A DNA stretch of 64,000 bases from CALMKX01 sp036274895 (lineage in GTDB: Bacteria > Acidobacteriota > Thermoanaerobaculia > Multivoradales > SZUA-115), in assembly GCA_036274895.1 (NCBI GenBank), contig DASUEU010000049.1, forward strand, positions 1-64,000, read 5' to 3'. Every line of letters starts with the position of its first letter. Within the stretch, counting starts at the first letter, position 1. The notes under the pieces are model-generated. The model worked only from the letters and a program-made list of their open reading frames with translations. It ran no database searches and was not told the DNA's origin. Below are positions 22,962-33,700 of the stretch, piece by piece. A program made the translations under genes and the position numbers.

Positions 22962-24335
22962 ATGGCGGAACCCACCCCACGCAGCCGAGTCGGCCTGATC
23001 AGCCTGGGCTGCGCCAAGAACCTGGTCGACAGCGAGATCATCCTGGGACGGCTGGCCGGCCAGGGCCACGAGGTCGTGGCCTCGGTCGACGATGCCGACA
23101 CCGTGATCGTCAACACCTGCGGCTTCATTGACCAGGCCCGCCAGGAGTCGGTGGACACCATCCTCGAGATGGCGGGCTTGAAGACCGGCGGCCGGGTCAA
23201 GAAGCTGCTGGTCGCCGGCTGCATGGTCAACCGCTATGGCCGAGAGCTGGCAGCCGAGATCCCCGAGATCGACGGCTTCATCGGCCTCGACGGCCTCGCC
23301 GAGGCCGAGAAGGTGGTGGAGCTGGGTGGCGGGCCGCCGCCGCCCGCCCCCTCCCACCTGGTCTTCGACCACACCGCGCCCCGTCTGCTCACCACCCGCG
23401 GCTTCGCCTACCTGAAGGTCGCCGAGGGCTGCAACAACCCCTGCACCTTCTGCGCGATCCCGGTCTGGCGGGGTCGTTTCCGCAGCCGTACCATCGAGAG
23501 CCTGGTCGCGGAGGCCCGCGGGCTCGAGGCCGCCGGGGCCCGGGAGTTGATCCTGATCGCTCAGGACACCACCCGCTACGGCGAGGATCTCGACCTCGGC
23601 CGCGACGGCCTCGAACGGCTGATCGAGGCCCTGCTCGCGGCCACCTCGATTCCCTGGATCCGCTTCCTCTACGCCTATCCGACCACCCTCGATGCCGGCC
23701 TGCTGCGCCTGATGGCCAAGGAGCCGCGCTTCGTCTCCTACCTCGACATGCCCCTCCAGCACAGCCATCCGGACGTGCTCAAGGCCATGAAGCGGGGCGG
23801 CAACGACCGCCGCTACCGCGAGATCATCGAGACGGCCCGCACCGAGGTCCCCGACGTCTTCGTGCGCAGCACTTTCATCTGCGGCTTCCCGGGCGAGACG
23901 GAGGAGCACTTCCGCCACCTGCTCGCCTTCGTCGAGAATCTGCGCCTCGACCACCTCGGCGCCTTCGCCTACAGCCCGGAGGAGGACACCCCGTCAGCGG
24001 GCCTACCGGGCCGCGTGCCGCGCAGCACCGCCCGCCGCCGTTACGAACGGCTGCTCGAGGCCCAGCGGCCGATCTCCCTCGAAAGCCGCCGCAACCTGGT
24101 CGGCCGGCGCCTGACCGTGCTGGTCGAGGGAGCCTGCGAGGAGACCGAGCATCTGCTCGAAGGACGCCACCACGGCATGGCCCCTGGCATCGATGGTCGC
24201 CTCTTGATCAACGACGGCAGCGCCCCGGCCGGCACCTTCGCCGAAGTCGAGATCACCGACGCCTTCCCGGACGACCTGGTGGGCAAGATCGTGGGCCCTC
24301 TCGGGGCGCCCGGGGTGGTCCCCGCCGAGAGCTGA
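22962..24335 (+). CDS. rimO: Ribosomal protein S12 methylthiotransferase
   Basis: 457 residues. Radical-SAM methylthiotransferase that modifies Asp of ribosomal protein S12. The UPF0004 domain at the N-terminus starts with VGLISLGCAKNLVDSE and carries three cysteines (LGCAKN, NTCGFI, AGCMVN) for the second cluster; the radical SAM motif is CNNPCTFCAIPVWRGRFRSR (CxxxCxxC); a TRAM domain closes the protein (about 390-450). The LGCAKNxVDSE motif separates RimO from MiaB. Starts at the ATG at 22962 immediately after mscL and is followed after 8 bases by ribF. Confidence 0.96.
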   Translation: MAEPTPRSRVGLISLGCAKNLVDSEIILGRLAGQGHEVVASVDDADTVIVNTCGFIDQARQESVDTILEMAGLKTGGRVKKLLVAGCMVNRYGRELAAEIPEIDGFIGLDGLAEAEKVVELGGGPPPPAPSHLVFDHTAPRLLTTRGFAYLKVAEGCNNPCTFCAIPVWRGRFRSRTIESLVAEARGLEAAGARELILIAQDTTRYGEDLDLGRDGLERLIEALLAATSIPWIRFLYAYPTTLDAGLLRLMAKEPRFVSYLDMPLQHSHPDVLKAMKRGGNDRRYREIIETARTEVPDVFVRSTFICGFPGETEEHFRHLLAFVENLRLDHLGAFAYSPEEDTPSAGLPGRVPRSTARRRYERLLEAQRPISLESRRNLVGRRLTVLVEGACEETEHLLEGRHHGMAPGIDGRLLINDGSAPAGTFAEVEITDAFPDDLVGKIVGPLGAPGVVPAES

Positions 24336-24343
24336 GCGTACCG

Positions 24344-25321
24344 ATGCAGGTTCTCGAGGATCTCAGCGCGGACGTGCCGCGGGGCGTGGTGGCGACGGTC
24401 GGCAACTACGACGGCCTCCACCTCGGCCAGCAGGCCATCCTGTCGAAGGTGGTGGAGCGGGCGCGAACTCTCGACCTGCCTTCGGTGGTGATCGGCTTCG
24501 AGCCCCACCCGCTGGCGGTGCTGCGTCCCGAGGCGGTGCCGCCTCGTCTGCTCACCCTGGCCCAGAAGCAGGCCCTGCTCGGCGAGCTGGGAATGGACTT
24601 CCTGGTCCTGGCCCGCTTCACGCCGGAGCTCGCCCGCACCTCGGCGGAGGGCTTCGTGCGCGAGGTTCTGGCCGGGCGGCTGGGCATCCGCGAGCTCTAT
24701 GTCGGGGAGGATTGGAGCTTCGGACACGAGCGCGAGGGCAACCTCGCGCTGCTCGGCCGGATGGGGGCAGAGCTCGGCTTCACGGCCTCGGGCGTTCCCC
24801 AGGTGATCTGGCGGGGGGAGCGGATCTCGGCCTCGCGCATCCGTCGGGCGATCCTCGAAGGGGCCATCGACGAGGCTGCCGAGATGCTCGGCCGGCCCTA
24901 CTCGGTGACCGGCAAGATCGCCCGCGGCGACCGCATGGGCAAGCGCATCGGCTGGCCGACGATCAATCTCGACCCCGACAGCGAGCTGCTGCCCGGGGAC
25001 GGGGTCTACGCCGGCCGCGTCCACTTCCCGTCCTTCCCGGCCACCTTCGACTGCGCCACCAACGTCGGCACCCGCCCGACCGTCTACGAGAACTACCGAC
25101 GGGTGGTGGAGAGCCACGTCCTGGACTTCTCGGCCGACGTCTACGGCCAGCGGGTGGAGATCTTCTTCCTGCGCCGGCTGCGCTCCGAGAAGATCTTCGC
25201 CAACGTCATGGACCTGTCCGCGCAGATCCGCCGCGACGTCGAAGCCACGCGAGAATACTTCGCTGCTCGTCGGCGTTCTGAACAAGGCGGCGAGCTGCGA
25301 GGCTCCGCCGATCCTGAATGA
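24344..25321 (+). CDS. ribF: Bifunctional riboflavin kinase / FAD synthetase
   Basis: 325 residues. The N-terminal FAD synthetase (about 15-190) shows TVGNYDGLHLGQQAIL, a HxGH-like nucleotidyltransferase motif with L in place of the first H's neighbour, and ISASRIRRAILEG; the C-terminal riboflavin kinase (about 195-310) shows GKIARGDRMGKRIGWPTINL and TNVGTRPTV. It converts riboflavin to FMN and FAD, feeding flavoenzymes such as the type II IPP isomerase and the formate dehydrogenase in this window. It sits between rimO and trxA with spacing below 35 bases on both sides. Confidence 0.96.
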   Translation: MQVLEDLSADVPRGVVATVGNYDGLHLGQQAILSKVVERARTLDLPSVVIGFEPHPLAVLRPEAVPPRLLTLAQKQALLGELGMDFLVLARFTPELARTSAEGFVREVLAGRLGIRELYVGEDWSFGHEREGNLALLGRMGAELGFTASGVPQVIWRGERISASRIRRAILEGAIDEAAEMLGRPYSVTGKIARGDRMGKRIGWPTINLDPDSELLPGDGVYAGRVHFPSFPATFDCATNVGTRPTVYENYRRVVESHVLDFSADVYGQRVEIFFLRRLRSEKIFANVMDLSAQIRRDVEATREYFAARRRSEQGGELRGSADPE

Positions 25322-25353
25322 GATCCGATTCCCCAGCCCGATAGGAGGTTCCG

Positions 25354-25683
25354 ATGGCGAACGAGAAGATCTTGACGGTTTCCGATGACAGCTTCGACAG
25401 CGACGTCCTGAAGTCGGACGTTCCTGTCCTGGTGGACTTCTGGGCCGAGTGGTGTGGACCCTGCCGTATGGTCGCCCCGACCCTGGACCAGTTGGCCGAC
25501 GAGCTGGACGGCAAAGTCCGGATCGCCAAGCTGAACGTCGACACGAACCAGCGCACCGCCTACCAGTTCGGGGTCCAGAGCATCCCCGCCTTCATCCTGT
25601 TCAAGAACGGTCAGGCCGTCGATCGCACCCTGGGCGCCCAGCCCAAGGCGGCCTTCCAGAGCTTCCTCCAGCGCAATCTGTGA
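25354..25683 (+). CDS. trxA: Thioredoxin
   Basis: 109 residues, the standard length. The redox motif is WAEWCGPCRM, and the cis-proline lies in the SIPAFILFKNG strand (IPAF) as usual. It reduces protein disulfides in the cytoplasm with electrons from thioredoxin reductase. ATAGGAGG upstream of the ATG at 25354 is a good ribosome binding site. Its stop overlaps the GTG start of the M24 peptidase (GTGA), so the two are coupled. Confidence 0.96.
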   Translation: MANEKILTVSDDSFDSDVLKSDVPVLVDFWAEWCGPCRMVAPTLDQLADELDGKVRIAKLNVDTNQRTAYQFGVQSIPAFILFKNGQAVDRTLGAQPKAAFQSFLQRNL

Positions 25684-26903
25684 GCGCGGGTTTGCGCCGT
25701 GGCCTCGACGAGGCCGGGGCCGTGGCGATGGTGGTGGTCGCGCGCTCGTCGCGCGACCCCGACCTGGCTCCCTTCGTCGGGCCGATCCATCTCGGCGACG
25801 CCCTGTTAGTGGCCCCCCGGGCGGCTGAGCCTCGCCTCGCCTACCTGACCCCCATGGAGAGGGACGAGGCCGCCGCCACCGGCCTCGCCCTGCTCACCCC
25901 CGCCGAGCTCGAGCTCTTTCGCCTGCGCACCGAGCTGCCGGCGGAGGAGCACTTCTGGGCCGCCCTGATCGAGCGCGCCCTGACCCTCGTGGGCGTGCCG
26001 CCGGGGCGCATCGTCGTCGCCGGCTCGGGCCGGGCGGGGATGATGATGGCGGTCGGCCGGGCTCTCGAGAGCCGCGGCTGGGTGCCCCTGCCGGGCCAGC
26101 GCCTGAGCCTCTCCCTGCGCAAGAGAAAGGACGCCCGTCAGGCCCGCGAGGCCGAGCGGGTGGCGGCGGCAGGAACCACCGCAATGCGCAAGGTCGCCGA
26201 GCTGCTGGCCGCGGCGAGCACTCGCGGCGGTGAGCTCTGGCTCGAGGGGGAGCCCCTCCGGGTGGCCCGGCTCAAGCGGGAGATCGCCCGCACCCTGGCC
26301 GGCTTCGAGATCGAACAGCCGGAAGGCAACATCGTGGCTCCGGCCGAGGAGGGGGCGGTGCCGCATTCGACCGGCACCGCCGAGCGGGTGCTCAGGTCCG
26401 GCGAGTCCCTGGTGGTCGACCTCTTCCCCCGGGGCTGGCTGTTTGCGGACATGACCCGCACCTTCTGCGTCGGCCCGCCGCCCGAGCCCCTGGAACTCGC
26501 CCACGCCGCCGTGCTCGCAGCCCTGGGGCGCGCCCACGCCCGCCTGGCCGAGGCGGCGCCAACCTGGGGTCTGCGCGCTTCCTCCCTTCAGGACATGACT
26601 TGCAGCCACTTCGCGAACCTGGGCTATCCGACCCTGGTCTCGGACCCGGCGACCACCACGGGCTACGTCCACAACCTCGGCCACGGCGTGGGCTTCGACC
26701 TCCACGAGTACCCCAGTTTCCGCCGCGAGGCCGGTGCCGAGGGGGTGCTGGCCCCGGGGGACTTGCTCACCCTGGAGCCGGGCCTCTACGATCCGCAGGT
26801 TGGCTGGGCCGTGCGGCTGGAGGATCTCGTGCTCCTCGAAGCGGACGGCCCCCGCAACCTGACGCCGCTTCCCTACGACCTCGACCCCCGCGCGTGGCAC
26901 TGA
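25680..26903 (+). CDS. M24-family metallopeptidase (Xaa-Pro aminopeptidase-like)
   Basis: 407 residues from a GTG at 25680 that overlaps the trxA stop. The N-terminal creatinase-like domain (about 1-150) precedes the pita-bread domain: metal ligands can be placed at VVDLFPRGWLFADMTRTF (two Asp), NLGHGVGFDLHEYP (His), LTLEPGLYD (Glu) and VRLEDLVLL (Glu). It is expected to cleave N-terminal residues before proline or related substrates with Mn/Co ions. The longer frame from 25449 lies within trxA and is not needed. The 3' end overlaps the SGNH gene by 10 bases. Confidence 0.88.
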   Translation: MSAGLRRGLDEAGAVAMVVVARSSRDPDLAPFVGPIHLGDALLVAPRAAEPRLAYLTPMERDEAAATGLALLTPAELELFRLRTELPAEEHFWAALIERALTLVGVPPGRIVVAGSGRAGMMMAVGRALESRGWVPLPGQRLSLSLRKRKDARQAREAERVAAAGTTAMRKVAELLAAASTRGGELWLEGEPLRVARLKREIARTLAGFEIEQPEGNIVAPAEEGAVPHSTGTAERVLRSGESLVVDLFPRGWLFADMTRTFCVGPPPEPLELAHAAVLAALGRAHARLAEAAPTWGLRASSLQDMTCSHFANLGYPTLVSDPATTTGYVHNLGHGVGFDLHEYPSFRREAGAEGVLAPGDLLTLEPGLYDPQVGWAVRLEDLVLLEADGPRNLTPLPYDLDPRAWH

Positions 26904-27967
26904 CCGCGAACCCGACGCCTGCTCCGGCCCCGGCCTTTCGACGCTGGGCCGTGCGGCTCGCCGCGCTGGCGATCTCGACCCTGATGGCGCTGGCCGTCGT
27001 CGAAGTTGGCCTGCGGCTGTTCCGGCCGGTCGAGTTCCGGGCGCCTCCCAAGCCGGCCAAGGGCAACGCCTGGCGCTCGATGATCCATCGCCGCTCGGAG
27101 GTCCCCGGTCTCGCCTACGAGCTCAACCCCGGGGCCACGGGGCAGCGGGGGCGGGAACGCATCGCCATCAACAGCGCCGGCATGCGCGACGACGAGCCCC
27201 TGCCGCGCACGCCGGAGCTCTTCCGCATCGCCGTGGTGGGGGACTCTTCGACCTTCGGCTTCGGCATCGTCGACGCCCGGGACACCTATGCCAACGTGCT
27301 CGAGCGGCGCCTCAACGCCGAGGCCGCGGACGGCCGCCGCTACGAGGTGCTCAACCTGGGGGTGGGGGGGTACGGGAGCCTCGACGAGGCCCTGGCCTTC
27401 GCCGCTCGAGCGGCTGAGCTCGCCCCCGACCTGGTGATCGTCGGCTACTCGCTCAACGACCCCGAGATCGAGCCGATCCAGCCCCTCCACGCCCACTTCC
27501 AGCGCGTGGAGTGGTGGCAGCGTTCCCACCTGCTGCGCCTGCTGGCCCAGGCTCGCGACCGCGTGGAGCTCCAGCGTTATGGCGGCGGCAGCTACTACCT
27601 GGCCATTCACCGCCATCCCGCGAAGTGGGGCAGCGTGGTTGACGCCTTCCGCCGCTTCGCGGTCCTGGGAGAACAGCAGGGCTTTGCCATTCTGCTGGCC
27701 ATCCTGCCGGTGCTGCCGGACGGGGAGTGGGGCCGGCGCTACCGCTTCCTCGGCCTCCACGAGCAGGTGGCGGCCGAGGGCCGTGCCCACGGCTTCCAGG
27801 TGATCGACCTCCTGCCGGTGCTCGAGACCCACGACCCCGGGGAGATCCGGGTCTCCGCCGAGGACTTCCACCCCAACGAGCGCGGCCACCAGCTGATCGC
27901 CGATGCCCTCTTCGACCGCCTCGTGGGGGAGCGCGACCGCCTGCTCTCCGGCAAAGGAGCACCATGA
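26894..27967 (+). CDS. Membrane-anchored SGNH/GDSL-hydrolase-like protein
   Basis: 357 residues from GTG 26894. A single N-terminal transmembrane segment (about 14-34, WAVRLAALAISTLMALAVVEVGL) anchors an SGNH-fold domain outside the membrane. The block I motif is AVVGDSSTFGFGI, block II/III correspond to LNLGVGGYGSLDEAL and YSLND, and the catalytic Asp/His pair is EDFHPNERGHQLIADAL. Such proteins act as esterases or O-acyl-transfer enzymes on glycans. SGNH proteins of this kind commonly flank carbamoyltransferase and SxtJ/DUF5989 genes, as here. Its stop overlaps the carbamoyltransferase start (ATGA). Confidence 0.83.
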   Translation: MALTANPTPAPAPAFRRWAVRLAALAISTLMALAVVEVGLRLFRPVEFRAPPKPAKGNAWRSMIHRRSEVPGLAYELNPGATGQRGRERIAINSAGMRDDEPLPRTPELFRIAVVGDSSTFGFGIVDARDTYANVLERRLNAEAADGRRYEVLNLGVGGYGSLDEALAFAARAAELAPDLVIVGYSLNDPEIEPIQPLHAHFQRVEWWQRSHLLRLLAQARDRVELQRYGGGSYYLAIHRHPAKWGSVVDAFRRFAVLGEQQGFAILLAILPVLPDGEWGRRYRFLGLHEQVAAEGRAHGFQVIDLLPVLETHDPGEIRVSAEDFHPNERGHQLIADALFDRLVGERDRLLSGKGAP

Positions 27968-30777
27968 CCGCCATCCTCGGCCTCTCGGCCTATTACCACG
28001 ACTCGGCCGCAGCCCTGGTGGTGGACGGTGACCTCGTCGCCGCCGCGCAAGAAGAGCGCTTCAGCCGCATCAAGCACGACCAGGGTTTTCCGGAGCGGGC
28101 GGTGGCTTCCTGCCTCGAGCAGGCCGGCCTGACGGTGGAGGACCTCGACTTCGTGGTCTTCTACGACAAGCCCCTGGCCAAGTTCGACCGCCTGCTCGAG
28201 ACCTATCTCGCCTTCGCGCCGCGGGGTTTCGGCGCCTTCCTCGCAGCCATGCCGTCGTGGTTGCACCAGAAACTGCACCTGCCGCGGGAGATCCGCCAGG
28301 GCCTCGGCGGACGCTGGAAGAAGCGGGTGCTGTTCACCGACCACCACCAATCCCACGCCGCGAGCGCCTTTTTCCCCTCTCCCTTCGAGGAGGCGGCCCT
28401 GCTCACCTTCGACGGGGTGGGGGAGTGGGCCACGGCTTCCTGGGGCGTGGGCCGGGGCAACCGGGTGGAGCTGGCCAAGGCCCAGCACTTCCCCCACTCC
28501 CTGGGCCTGCTCTACTCGGCCTTCACCTACTTCACGGGCTTCGCCGTCAACTCCGACGAGTACAAGCTGATGGGCCTCGCGCCCTACGGCGAGCCGACCT
28601 ATCTCGACCTCTTCCTCGAGCACATCGTCGATTTGAAGGAGGACGGCTCGCTCTGGCTGGACCAGCGCTACTTCAACTACTGCCACGGCCTGACCATGAC
28701 CTCGGCCGCGATGGACCGCCTGCTGGGCGGACCGCCACGCCGGGCCGGAGAGCCGATCACCGAGCGGGAGATGAACCTCGCCGCCACCGTGCAGCGGCTG
28801 ACCGAAGAGGTGATGCTGCGGGCGGCCCGCCACGTCCACGCCCAGACCGGCCTGACGCGCCTGTGCCTGGCCGGGGGCGTGGCCCTGAACTGCGTGGCCA
28901 ACGGCCGGATTCTGCGCGAGGGGCCCTTCGAGGAGATCTGGATCCAGCCGGCCTCGGATGACGCCGGCGGCGCCCTGGGCGCCGCCCTCTTCGTCTGGCA
29001 CCAGCTGCTCGGCAACGAGCGGGTGCCACGGCGACCGGACTCCCAGCATGCCTCCCTGCTCGGGCCGGCCTGGGGCGACGGGGAGATCCGCTCCTTCCTC
29101 GAATCGACCGGTGCCCCCTTTGAAGCCTTCGAGGCGGACGAGCCCTTCGTCGACCGCGTGGCCGAGGTGCTGGCGGAGGGCAGAGTCGTTGGCTGGTACC
29201 AGGGGCGGATGGAGTTCGGCCCCCGGGCCCTGGGCTCGCGCAGCATCCTCGGTGATCCTCGGGTTGCCGACATGCAGAGCCGGATCAACAAGAAGGTGAA
29301 GTTTCGCGAGGGCTTCCGCCCCTTCGCGCCGGTGGTGCTGGAGGAGAAGGCGAGTGAGTACTTCGACCTCGCCCCCGGAGTGACCAGTCCCTACATGCTG
29401 CTGGTGGCGCCGGTGGCCGAGGCCAAGATGCATCCCCTCTCCGAGGAGGACCTGCAGCAGCGGGGGATCGACAAGCTCAAGGTCCTGCGCTCGGAGATCC
29501 CTTCGGTCACCCACGTGGACGGCTCGGCGCGGGTGCAGACCGTGCCGCCCGACAGTCCCGAGCTCTACCGCCGACTGCTCGAGCGCTTCGAAGCGAAGAC
29601 CGGCTGCCCGGTGCTGGTCAACACCAGCTTCAACCTCGGCTGGGAGCCGATCGTCGAGAGTCCGCGCCAGGCCTTCGAGACGTTCATGTCCTGTGAGCTG
29701 GACGCCCTGGCGATCGGCCGGCATCTGCTGCTCAAGGAGAAGCAGCCGGGCTGGATCGCCGCCGCGGCCCGAGTCTCCCCCGTCGCCGGCATCGAGGATC
29801 TCCTGGCCAGCCCCTGCTGCGGTGCTGCGCTGGAGCTTGGTGGCGATGCCCTGGGCTGCGCCGCCTGTGGCCGGAGCTTCCCCTTGACCGACGGCATCCC
29901 CCAGCTGTTCTGGCCGCACGAGAAGGTGGGCCAGGAGGGGGACGTCACCGAGCAGGTGAAGGCCTTCTACGAGGACAACCCCTTCCCCAACTACGACGAG
30001 CACGACTCCCTGCGCTCGCTGATCGACAAGTCGCGCCGGGGCGTCTACGGCCGCAAGCTCTTCGAGGCCATCCCCGCCAACGCCAGCGTGCTCGAGGTGG
30101 GCTGCGGCACGGGGCAGCTGACCAACTTCCTCGCCATCGGCTGCCGGCGGGTGGTGGGGGCGGACCTGTGCCTCAACTCCCTGCGGCTTGGGGAGGCCTT
30201 CCGCCAACGAGAAGGGCTGCACCGCGCCCGCTTCCTGCAGATGAACCTGTTCCGGCCGACGTTCCGCCCGGAGTCCTTCGACGTGGTGATGTCGAACGGC
30301 GTGCTGCACCACACCTCGGACCCCCGGGGCGGCTTCGAGGGGCTGGTGAAGCTGGTCAAGCCCGGCGGCTACTTCGTGGTGGGCCTCTACAACACCTGGG
30401 GCCGGCTGGCCACGGACGCCCGCCGCCTGGTGCTGGGCAAGAGCGGCAGCCGCTTCCACCGCCTCGACCCCTACCTGCGCTCGACCCGCATGAGTGAGGC
30501 CAAGCAGCGCGCCTGGCTGGCCGACCAGTACCGCCACCCCCACGAGTCCAAGCACACCATGGGCGAGGTGCTCGACTGGTTCGCCGGCACCGGCCTCAGC
30601 TTCGTCCGCGGCGTGCCGGCCGTGGACTTCGCGGACGAGCCGCTCGAGAACGTCGACCTCCTCGACCCCGCGCCCCCCGGAGGCAAGCTCGCCCGCGCCG
30701 TGGCCCAGCTGCGCATGATCCGCACGGGGAACCGGGAGGGGGGGTTCTTTGTGATGATTGGGCGGAGGCTTCCTTGA
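27964..30777 (+). CDS. NodU/TobZ-type carbamoyltransferase fused to Trm112-like zinc ribbon and SAM methyltransferase
   Basis: 937 residues. Residues 1-600 are an O-carbamoyltransferase: N-terminal Kae1-like domain (GLSAYYHDSAAALV, DHHQSHAASAFF, LAGGVALNCVANG) and C-terminal domain (GPRALGSRSILGDPR, FRPFAPVVLEE, NTSFNLGWEPIVESP). After a short linker, a four-cysteine ribbon of Trm112 type (about 617-650; SPCCGAAL, CAACGRSFPLTDGIPQL) leads into a class I methyltransferase (about 660-930) with SAM motif SVLEVGCGTG and SNGVLHHTSDP. One chain could thus carbamoylate and methylate the same glycan or small molecule. ATG 27964 has AAAGGAG upstream; upstream in-frame sequence belongs to the SGNH gene. 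The stop overlaps the RHS gene's TTG. Confidence 0.9.
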   Translation: MTAILGLSAYYHDSAAALVVDGDLVAAAQEERFSRIKHDQGFPERAVASCLEQAGLTVEDLDFVVFYDKPLAKFDRLLETYLAFAPRGFGAFLAAMPSWLHQKLHLPREIRQGLGGRWKKRVLFTDHHQSHAASAFFPSPFEEAALLTFDGVGEWATASWGVGRGNRVELAKAQHFPHSLGLLYSAFTYFTGFAVNSDEYKLMGLAPYGEPTYLDLFLEHIVDLKEDGSLWLDQRYFNYCHGLTMTSAAMDRLLGGPPRRAGEPITEREMNLAATVQRLTEEVMLRAARHVHAQTGLTRLCLAGGVALNCVANGRILREGPFEEIWIQPASDDAGGALGAALFVWHQLLGNERVPRRPDSQHASLLGPAWGDGEIRSFLESTGAPFEAFEADEPFVDRVAEVLAEGRVVGWYQGRMEFGPRALGSRSILGDPRVADMQSRINKKVKFREGFRPFAPVVLEEKASEYFDLAPGVTSPYMLLVAPVAEAKMHPLSEEDLQQRGIDKLKVLRSEIPSVTHVDGSARVQTVPPDSPELYRRLLERFEAKTGCPVLVNTSFNLGWEPIVESPRQAFETFMSCELDALAIGRHLLLKEKQPGWIAAAARVSPVAGIEDLLASPCCGAALELGGDALGCAACGRSFPLTDGIPQLFWPHEKVGQEGDVTEQVKAFYEDNPFPNYDEHDSLRSLIDKSRRGVYGRKLFEAIPANASVLEVGCGTGQLTNFLAIGCRRVVGADLCLNSLRLGEAFRQREGLHRARFLQMNLFRPTFRPESFDVVMSNGVLHHTSDPRGGFEGLVKLVKPGGYFVVGLYNTWGRLATDARRLVLGKSGSRFHRLDPYLRSTRMSEAKQRAWLADQYRHPHESKHTMGEVLDWFAGTGLSFVRGVPAVDFADEPLENVDLLDPAPPGGKLARAVAQLRMIRTGNREGGFFVMIGRRLP

Positions 30778-33700
30778 GATCGGCGCTCTGCATCACGCTC
30801 CTGCTGGCGGCCCTCCTGCTGGCCGCCGCCCCCCTCTCGGCCCAGGTCTACCCGGCGCTCAACAAGGGCCTGCGCTCGGACGGCAGCTACGCCTCGGGCG
30901 GCCTCGACACGGTCTCCACCTTCAACGGCAGCCTGACGATCTCGATCCCGCTCGGCCAGAGCTACCCGGTGGGGGGTGGGCTCTCCTACGGTCTGGGGCT
31001 CAGCTTCAACGGCCGGACCTGGGACTACGAGGAGGTGGACAACGGCTCCGGGCAGGTGGTGCAGGCGTGGCCGGCGCGGCGCTCGAACGCGGGGATCGGC
31101 TGGACGGTGTCGCTGGGCCAGTTGCTGCCGCCTTCCGATGCTTCGAATGACTCCGGGGAGATGCTCTACGTCTCTCCTTCGGGCAGCGAGCACGCGCTCT
31201 ACAAGACGCTCCACGAAGGCGACCCGGAGGACGCCGGGGATTCGGGCTCCACCCAGAACGTGCGCTACAGCCGGGACGGCACCTATCTGCGGCTGAAGGC
31301 CGCAGGAGGTGGGGAGCACGACCTCGAGATGGCGGACGGTACGGTGCACCGCTTCGACAACCTGGGGCGGCTGAAGCGGATCCGCAACCGCTTCGGCACC
31401 GAGGCGAACCCGGCGAACAAGGTGGACGTGACCTACTTCTCCGACCGCTGGGAGCTGACCGACAGCCACGGGCGGGTGCAGAAGGTGTGGTTCACGACCC
31501 AGCCCGGAGCCAACGACATCGCTCGGGTGGTTCAGAGGGTGGAGCTGACCAAGTTCGGCGGTGGCCTGCCGGCGACCTACACGTTCGGCTACTCCACGCA
31601 GAGCTTGCAGCGGGCTTGCCGCAGCAGCACCTCCGGCATCGGAGCAACGGTAGCGGTGCCGCTCTTGACCTCGCTGACCCTGCCCGACGGCAGCCGCTAC
31701 GCTGCCGACGTGGCGGACTACCACGTGACGACCAGTCCCGAGGTCTGCTGGCCGGGGTCGCTGAAACGGCTGCGCCTGCCCACCCTGGGCTACGTGGCCT
31801 GGGCCTACCAGCAGTACAGCTTTCCCCAGGAGGGCAAGAACTACCGCTACTTGGTGCAGGGCGTCCACGAGCGCAAGCTCCTGTCCGAGACGGAAGCGAC
31901 GCTGGGCACCTGGACCTACCAGACCGAGCTGCTGCCGCCGCCACCGGGCGCCACCAAGGCCACCGACCTCAAGAACACCCTGACCGACCCCTCGGGGAAC
32001 AAGCGGATCTCCTACTTCACGGTGGCGGTGCTGAACCAGGCTGGGCGAACGCGCATCGAGTACGGCCTGCCCTACACCCGGGCCACGTCGCACACCTCGC
32101 CGTGGAACGGCGTGCCGATGTACCTGTCCTCGGAGGTGATCCCGGCCGGGCGGCCGGAGGCGATCCGTTCGACCTGGGTGCTCTTCGAGGTCGACCAGAA
32201 GGGGCCGGCCGCGGCCCTCACCCACCTCCAGAACCGCAACCGCCGGCTGGTGCGCTCCCGTACCCTCTTCGACGACGACGAGGTGGCCTACCCGCCGGGC
32301 TCGAGCACCCTGGTTCCGGTCGAGGCCGAGGAGATCTTCTCGGACTTCGACGGCCTGGGCCACTACCGCTCCCGGCGCACGGAAGGCTCCTTCCAGGCCG
32401 CCAACGTGCGGGTGGAGACCACGCGCTTCAACCCCAGCCGCGGGCGCTACGAGATCGACCCGGCGACGGACGCTCCCACCGCCAACCACACCTTCACCAT
32501 GCTGGCGGCTTCATCCCCCTGGGTGATGAACACTTACGACCTGGTGGTGGTGGACGAGCCGCAGGTCGAGCAGGAGAAGACGCTGCTGTCCTTCGACGCC
32601 GCGACCGGCTTCTTGACCTGCCAGCGCACCATCGCCAGTCGCACCAGCATGGGGGCCACGGACGTGTTGGTGGTGTGGACCGCCGACGCCGCCGGCAACC
32701 CGGCCACCGAGAGCTGGTGGGGTGGGGACGGCGCCAGCCTGCCCACGGGCAGCACTTGCGCCACCGGCGCCGGGAACCCGGTCTACCGGGTGGACCGCAC
32801 CTTCAGCTCCGGCGTTCTATCAAAGAGCCAGCAGCGCTCTTTGGGCACCCTGGCGCCCTTCTACCTGCTCGACCTGACGATCGACAACCCGACCGGCCTG
32901 CCCTCAGCGAGCCGGGACGTGGCCGGGGTGGCGACCAGCTTCTCCTACGACTCGATGGGCCGGCCGACGGTGGTGGCCCCTGCCGGGGAGGCGCAGACCG
33001 AGACCAGCTACAGCATCGCCTCCTTCACCGGCCCCACCTTCAACCCGGCGAAGGTCCACACCCTGCGCCGCACCGCGTCCCCCAACGTCACCTACGAGGA
33101 GAGCCAGCTCTTCTTCGACAGCCAGGGCCGGCTGATCCGCGAGCGCCGCAAGCAGCCGGACGGCACCTGGAACCGCCGCGAGCGCCAGTGGGACAACCAG
33201 GGCCGACCGAGCGGGATCTCGACCCTTCAGACCGACTCGGCTCCCCTGCAGTGGACCTACTTCCAGGACTACGACGCCTTCGGCCGGCCGGGCAGGATCC
33301 TGCCTCCCGACGGCGCCGGGCACGACGTGGAGCTGACCTATGCCGGGGCTCAGAAGGCTTTCCGCAAGGTGTGGATCGCGGACTCCGGCTCGGCCGGCGT
33401 GGTGACCGAGAGCGAGAAGACCTTCAGCCAGATCTTCGACCGCCAAGGCCGGGTGTACCGGGTGCGGGACCCGCTCTACGGCGGCACGGAGTCCATCGAA
33501 GCCGCTCTCGGCACCACCACCTACCTCTACGACTCCGGTAGCCGTCTTCGCCAGGTGCAGCAGGAGATGGGCGAAGGGGTCCAGGTACGCAACTTCAGCT
33601 ATGACGGCCGCGGTTTCTTGGTCTCCGAGCAGCACCCGGAGAAGGGGGCGGTGGCCAACGGCTTCGTCACCTACGGCAGCTTCGATCCCAAGGGCCGGCC

